NCBI RefSeq assembly: GCF_000002995.4
Contig: NW_025062478.1
Location: 5,928,001 to 5,992,000, forward strand
DNA from: Brugia malayi
Taxonomy: Eukaryota; Nematoda; Chromadorea; Rhabditida; Onchocercidae
DNA: 64,000 nucleotides
Reading direction: 5' to 3'
In this document: one piece after another, positions 49,901 to 64,000 of the stretch
Layout of the letters: each line of letters begins with the position of its first letter
How positions within the stretch are numbered: the stretch's first letter is position 1
Made by a program: the position numbers and the translations under genes
The notes under the pieces: generated by a model
The model's database searches: none
Told to the model about the DNA's origin: nothing
The model's input: only the letters and a program-made list of their open reading frames with translations

Positions 49901-51607
49901 TTTTGTTCCCACAAGAAGCTCAAAAATAGTTATCTTTGAGTTTGATACATTTTCATAAACTAATGAGTAGATTCATGTTGTGAATAGGTTATTTTTAGAA
50001 GGGAAAGCCTGAGCCTAAGAAGTTATTCTTGAAAAATCTGTTTAACTTCTGAACTTCTGAACCAATAGGATAATAAAAAGGCACTAAAAAGAAATAGGCC
50101 TGAAATCTCAGGTTTATATATTTTTTTTTTAAATTTTTTTTACAGCGTATTAAATTTTTCTAAACTAGTTTTTATTTAGAAATGGAACACTCTAAATGTG
50201 ATATTTTTGATTCATGATATTATATTTATAAAACATTCGCATAGTCATCTCATTAAAGAAGTAACTTCAAAAATTTTGTTGAGTTGCATAATTTAATTTA
50301 ATATTACATTAAAACAAATCGAAAATTAGTCAATTGTTTAGAAATTTTCTTACTAAACTTCCTTTGAAACCTTATTATTCTTTTTCTTTAATAGGTATAA
50401 ATTTCAATATTTATGAATTTTAGTGTATAAATTTTAATGTATGTTGATTTTAAAGCTCTTTCTTTTCTTTCTTTGAAAATATGTCATCAAATTTGATTGC
50501 ATCTAAGGAATTTTGACGGAATATTATTTTAGTCAAGCTCTGGTCTAGCAGACTGCACTTTGCATTTTAGCAAGCACAAGTCAAAAAAGTAACTTTTTTA
50601 AAAAAGCATTTCTTTTGGTCTTTCCTTTGCTTCAAATCTGATAATCATTGTACTCCATTAGTCAGAAAAAACTACCACAGACATATAAAATTGAAGACTT
50701 GTAAGAATATTGTCAAATGAAAGAAATGATTTTAGAAGAGACCATATCTTTTTAGGAAACTTAGGATTATTATGGAAACAAGATTGAAATTTTTATTTAA
50801 GTTTTATAGCATAAATAATAAAGGAAAATGCCTTGAATTTTTTTATTTCTGGTGCATTAGATAGCTTTGTAAATTTGTTCCTCTAGCATCCGCATATGTC
50901 AAGTTTATTCAAACCTAGGACGTTCTGCTCAACCTGGACAGATACACATGCTACCTCCTCGAAACAATCTTAAACAACAACAGTTTAATGCGATAATTAA
51001 AACAAATTATTTAAATTCTTTTTGTGAGACTATTTCAGATGCTTATAATAATTAAACAAATAACCAAAGTATTTCTTAGTTTCTGTCGCCAGTGAGTTCA
51101 GAAATGTTATTGTATGATTCAAGGTGACAATTTGTTTATATTACAATAAAGCAAATTTGCAGCTTTATAGTGAAATATCATAATAAGTAATGTTTAATAA
51201 TACAACAATTAATGTGTCAATTTTTCCGTTTATTAAAATAATCTTATTAATCTTATTCGTTCCAAAATGATTATTGCAGATAGTATACAATTATGGTAGA
51301 TTCTAGTAAGCTCTCTCACTAATAATTTTCATTTAGTAATATCTGAAATACCTGTCTGTTCGTCTTTTAAGAAATTTCTTGTGTTTATTAATCTCGAAGA
51401 AATGAAATAGGAAGGGAGAAAAAAATAGAAACTAAATTTTTGTAGGATTTAATTTTTCTAGGTCGATGTTCTTCCGCTTCATGTATATCACTGCATATTC
51501 ACATGAGAGTTTTTTCATGAACAGACGAAAAAGGATATTAATACTATTCTAAGTTCCAATTTATAGAGTTAAGATATGTTTTAAAGAAATTTATCTATTT
51601 CCCACTG

Positions 51608-51611
<4 letters not shown>

Positions 51612-51651
<40 letters not shown>
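51612..51651. repeat. (TA)n microsatellite, about 20 units
   Basis: A near-perfect TA dinucleotide run of about 40 bases, with further TATATA just after it at 51656-51667. Confidence 0.9.
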
Positions 51652-51653
<2 letters not shown>

Positions 51654-52982
51654 TATATTATATATATGTATCTTTTGCAAAGATTGGCGAAGATAATTCA
51701 TTATCTTGTACAGTCCTTTTTCTCATCCATTTTTACGAATTTCGCATTATTCCTCAAAATAGCATGGTTACCAGTTATCAAAAGACAGCGAAATTAGAAA
51801 ATGAATTAGAATAAGTTTTTATTATCTTTTATTTCCAACCGATAAAAAAGTTTTTGGAAGTCAAAAGGAATCTCAGTGAAAAGGAAAATCTAAATCTTAT
51901 TCAAGAACGAAATCTTTTTTATTCGATTTCGAAAAAAACTTACCTCATTTTGAAAAAGAAATCAATTATTTTGTAGATGCAACATCAAGTAATCCAAAAA
52001 AACTGTCACATGAATGAATAACTTTGATTGCTTTTACTACGAAGATACAGTTACAACAGCTTATTAACTCATTTAACATTAGTCACTTAAGCAATTCAAA
52101 ATTTATTAAAATGGAGAAAAGTACGACAGATAAACGAGAGAAGTACAAGAGACGAGAGAATTATACTTCGATATAGAAATGCTGCTATCAACAAATACGG
52201 AAGAGTAGCTTTAAATTTTCATCATTTTCAATTAATGAATTAACGCAACCAGATAACAGAGACAAGACATTTTCTGCTTTTTCTTATGAAATTTAAAAAA
52301 AAGTAGTCATAATTTTAAGCGTACTTATTTCCAAAATCTTTCTCCTCCCTTTTTTACAGATAACATCTTTAAAAAGCATTTTGAAAACGTATGAGTAGAT
52401 TTCAAAACAATTTTTATCCAAATTAAAGCGATGCATTTCTATATGTATTAAGTGGTCATGAATATTTTCATAAAAATTATTTATCAGTAAAGCAGTCCAG
52501 TCCTAGTTTAAGAGTTAATTTCAAAGTGCATATTCGATACAGGATTATTTATAACGAGTAAATAAATAAAGTATAAAAAGTCCAAATCTTTATTGACTTG
52601 TTCAAGATTGATAAAAAAGCGTTTCTAATCTTCTAGCGATTAGGTGATTAGTGTGTCTAAAGAAGCGACAACATACCACATCCTAATACGGATGGGAATT
52701 TAATTGAACATATAAATAAGGCAGCCAAATTTTATCTTCCGCTCCTATCGTTCACATTACATCGTCTCTTCTCGACATGTTGCGCTGCTCAACTCAAATT
52801 AGAAAAAAGAAAAACAATTTTATCCCGCACTCCGCCATCTCTTCTCAAGCTGAAATCATTTCAGAATGCTGCACGCTATTCACTTTTCCCATGCAATGCA
52901 AAACCAATATCAATTCCTGCTCTCATCCTTCGAGGTTTTCTCCACATATTCCGCCTCTCAACTGCGTTTTGCTACGTTTCTG

Positions 52983-53050
52983 CATGTGTGTATATGTATG
53001 TATGAATGAATATATGTGTTTGTATGTGTATGTGTATGTGTGTGTATGTA
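52983..53050. repeat. TG/TGTA microsatellite
   Basis: An interrupted TGTATG/TGTGTA tract about 1 kb upstream of the PKC start codon. The 95-codon open frame over it (52777-53064) ends in a repeat-encoded Cys/Val/Tyr stretch and is not believed. Confidence 0.8.
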
Positions 53051-54040
53051 GCTATGGACTATGAGGGCCATATTATTTATAAGTAAATAGGACTAGTCTG
53101 GAGAGCTGGAACTGCTATTTTTTTCGTTTTTCTTCCGTTATTCGATCGTTTTGTCATCATGCTTTTTTCGTGAAATTCTCAAGCCTCACGGCTTTTCCAG
53201 GACCCTCAAATTCCAAAGATTTCTCAGTATTTTAGAGCTTCAAACGCACACTACTATTACACAAAGCAAGGCAGACTCTCAGTATTTTTCTACAAGACTT
53301 TTATTTTATTCTCTTTATATCAAATTCCCAGTTGGAAGCTTTAAACTAACCCATTTTTCTTTCTTTAGTTCAAAGTTTGAATCAAAAACTATGGAAAGGA
53401 AAAATAGAAAAAACAGCATAGAAAATTTATGTATTCAGTAAAAGACAGTAGGGAAGAGGGCATGAATTCGTCCGGAAATGAAATACCAACTTTCTCTTCT
53501 CGTCTTCCCTTTGGATAATTTAATTCATGTTTCCGACACTGTAACTTCATCATAGATAACAACGATAAGCAATTTAATCGTTTCAAGAGTTCTTGTTATC
53601 AAATTTCTCAATTCCATCATCATTACCACATCACTCAACATTTTCCAGCTCCCACATTTCTTTATCCCTTGAACTCAATATCTCTCACATTCCGGCAAGT
53701 AATTATTTCCTTATTTACTTGTGCTGTCTATCTTCTATTATTGTTAATCAGGCAGGATATTATTTATTTCATATTCTACAAGACATTGTTTTAATTGTTA
53801 ATCGATTATTTATTTTCCAACATTGTCCTTGTCAGATGGAAAAAACTGATTAAAGTTAGTAAAGAGCGATGAAAATAAACGATGTCTATATGTTTATTAT
53901 TTTTATTTTATCTTATTTGTTGACAAGCTTGCATCGAAGAACGAAAAATTTATCAAATTATTATGTGAAACTAATTCCTTACTTATTTTTCAACTTTTTC
54001 TTCAGTATTAAAAGATATGGTGAAGTAATTATATATAATT

Positions 54041-62471
<8,431 letters not shown>

Positions 62472-64000
62472 CATTTCATCTCTCTATCTTTTTTTTATTT
62501 TAAATCTCATGATCTAGTAATATTCTTCTCAGAGTGTAGAAATGCTTTCTTTGATTTTAAAAGATTTGGGCAACCTTTTTCTTGTAAATTTAGTGTGTCT
62601 CAGAAAAAAGTCAGAAAATTTGTTTCCATCAGGAAATAATGTCATTCTCACAAAAATTTTTGTATTTGTATGGGCTTAATGGTATAGACTTAATCAGTAT
62701 GATTGCATAAAGATTTTATAAAAAATCAGAAATTCTTTAATACTTACATCTTTTGGAACCAAGACAGTATCAATGTGCTGAAGAGTTGGTTGTGGATTAT
62801 TTGAAATAGGAAGTTCTTATTTAGATAAAACTGGGTTCAGATTTAAATCTGGATTCATCCTTCAATTCCTAATTCAGGTTTCTTTGGTTCAAAGCTTCAG
62901 CGACCATTTTAGTACTTAATAATTAAGTCTAGCAATTTACGTTCAGGTTCTGCTGTTTAGATTTTTCTTTAACATTATTTCTATCTCTATGAAGCATTCC
63001 ACTTACCAAGTGATCTCATTTAAATTTTTTGATTTTAGTATCTCAATGTCATATGTGTTTTTATTTTCATAAGTAATTGATTGAATACTTATTTTTTTAT
63101 GAACCACGTAATTTCTTTCCCGGTTTTTTTTTTCGAAACAACAAATTAACCAGTTGCTGTATGCATACGCACTGTTTTGCATCTTTATTTCTTGCCATGT
63201 GGCCTAATTTACGTTGTGTAATTCTGAATTAGTTCTTTTCTTGTTTGAAAAATAATTATTGGGTTTTGGTTTTTCTTTAAAAAATTACATTTTTTCTTTA
63301 TTTCCTTAAAAAATCTGGTCTGGCAATAAGTTTTACAATCTGATTTTTTTGGGATTTAAAAATTTTCTCGAATAATTTGGAAATTCTTGAGCAATTATTT
63401 AAATAATAGAAATATATCAGTTTACCAACTGTTAAGAGCGAAAATCTATTTGATTTGATAGTCAGATCAGATATTTTTTCATCATATTGTCCGATATTAT
63501 TGTTTAAAATACACCTCATTTTGACTGTACAAGTATATGATGTATTATTTTAATCGATCCTTTGCTTTTTTAGAGCTTATCCACCGTCTGTGTTAATCTG
63601 TTTATTTCATGCACTGCAATCATTAACATAAAAATACTGGTAATCTTGAATTTTCACAAACAGGTTATTGACTCTTCTAAACATGCTTTCAAACAGTCTT
63701 TTTATCATTAAGTAAACAAATTTTCCTTGGATCCATTATATCCTTTTACTTTTGGCGCAATTTTTAATCTGTTATTATGCATATCAATTACCACTAAAGC
63801 CGCTGATATTTTGCGCCATTGTCTTTGCTGAAATATAAATAAGAAAAGTTTTAAAAGCGGAACCTTTTGTGTAATAATAAATCTAAAATTTAAATTAAGA
63901 GAATTGTATGAAGCTTGATATCTACTGTTCATAATAATTATCACATGATTTCAAGCTGACCAAGACTTATCAAGTCTCATTAATAATTTTTTTTTTAAAT
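62472..64000. other. 3' flank of the PKC gene, no further gene recognised
   Basis: AT-rich sequence after the PKC stop codon. The first part should be its 3' UTR. Minus-strand open frames at 63298-63519 and 63708-63944 lack recognisable domains. One of them could be an exon of a gene beyond the right edge, but nothing supports that. Confidence 0.45.

Larger units (their letters stand above)
40561..54040. other. 13.5 kb gene-poor region upstream of the PKC gene
   Basis: No exon, RNA gene or transposase could be recognised here. It contains simple repeats (44085-44123, 45256-45294, 51612-51651, 52983-53050) and a palindrome/inverted-repeat cluster at 46735-46920. A CT-rich, less AT-biased stretch at about 52740-53000, preceded by CATATAAATAAGG near 52709, may be a promoter or leader. 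Open frames such as 43920-44346 and 52777-53064 run through TG repeats and look spurious. Confidence 0.5.

Overview
The window is a strongly AT-rich eukaryotic contig. Its genes have many short exons, phase-consistent GT-AG introns with T-rich TTTCAG-type acceptors, and candidate spliced-leader acceptors just upstream of several start codons. This points to a nematode. Gene content and base composition suggest a spirurid/filarial worm, but the species cannot be fixed from sequence alone. I see no bacterial genes, CRISPR array or intact transposon.

Layout. (1) 46-477, minus: 5' part of a NOP53-like ribosome-biogenesis gene running off the left edge. (2) 3511-14365, plus: a 19-exon FBXO11/DRE-1 F-box protein with F-box, parallel beta-helix repeats and UBR-type zinc finger. 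(3) 17674-19564, plus: a four-exon intracellular fatty-acid-binding protein. (4) 20477-20548, minus: tRNA-Cys(GCA). (5) 21328-23949, minus: a seven-exon, signal-peptide and transmembrane phospholipase-B-like GDSL protein whose catalytic motifs are degraded. (6) 29696-36347, minus: a 19-exon cullin-5. (7) 39029-40560, plus: a four-exon, divergent PABPN1/PABP-2-like RRM protein. (8) 54041-62471, plus: a 17-exon novel protein kinase C of the epsilon/eta class, PKC-1-like. The rest is intergenic or intronic AT-rich DNA with microsatellites, short tandem duplications and several strong hairpins. The largest gene-poor stretch is 40.6-54.0 kb.

The genes do not form an operon: strands alternate and the spacers are kilobases long. 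Two are ubiquitin-ligase components. FBXO11 is the substrate receptor of a CUL1-type SCF, and CUL5 is the scaffold of Elongin/SOCS-box ligases, so they belong to different complexes. Exon models were built by hand from splice signals, reading phase and similarity to remembered family sequences. Almost every junction keeps phase. The two exceptions are the exon-4 donor of the FBXO11 gene and a non-AG acceptor in cul-5.

Most worth a second look: the apparently catalytically dead phospholipase-B-like membrane protein, with a copy of its exon-2 end lying in intron 1; the PABPN1-like gene that keeps RNP2 but lacks the aromatic residues of RNP1; the GT-AT intron in cul-5; and intronic or intergenic hairpins that could be small-RNA precursors or miniature elements.
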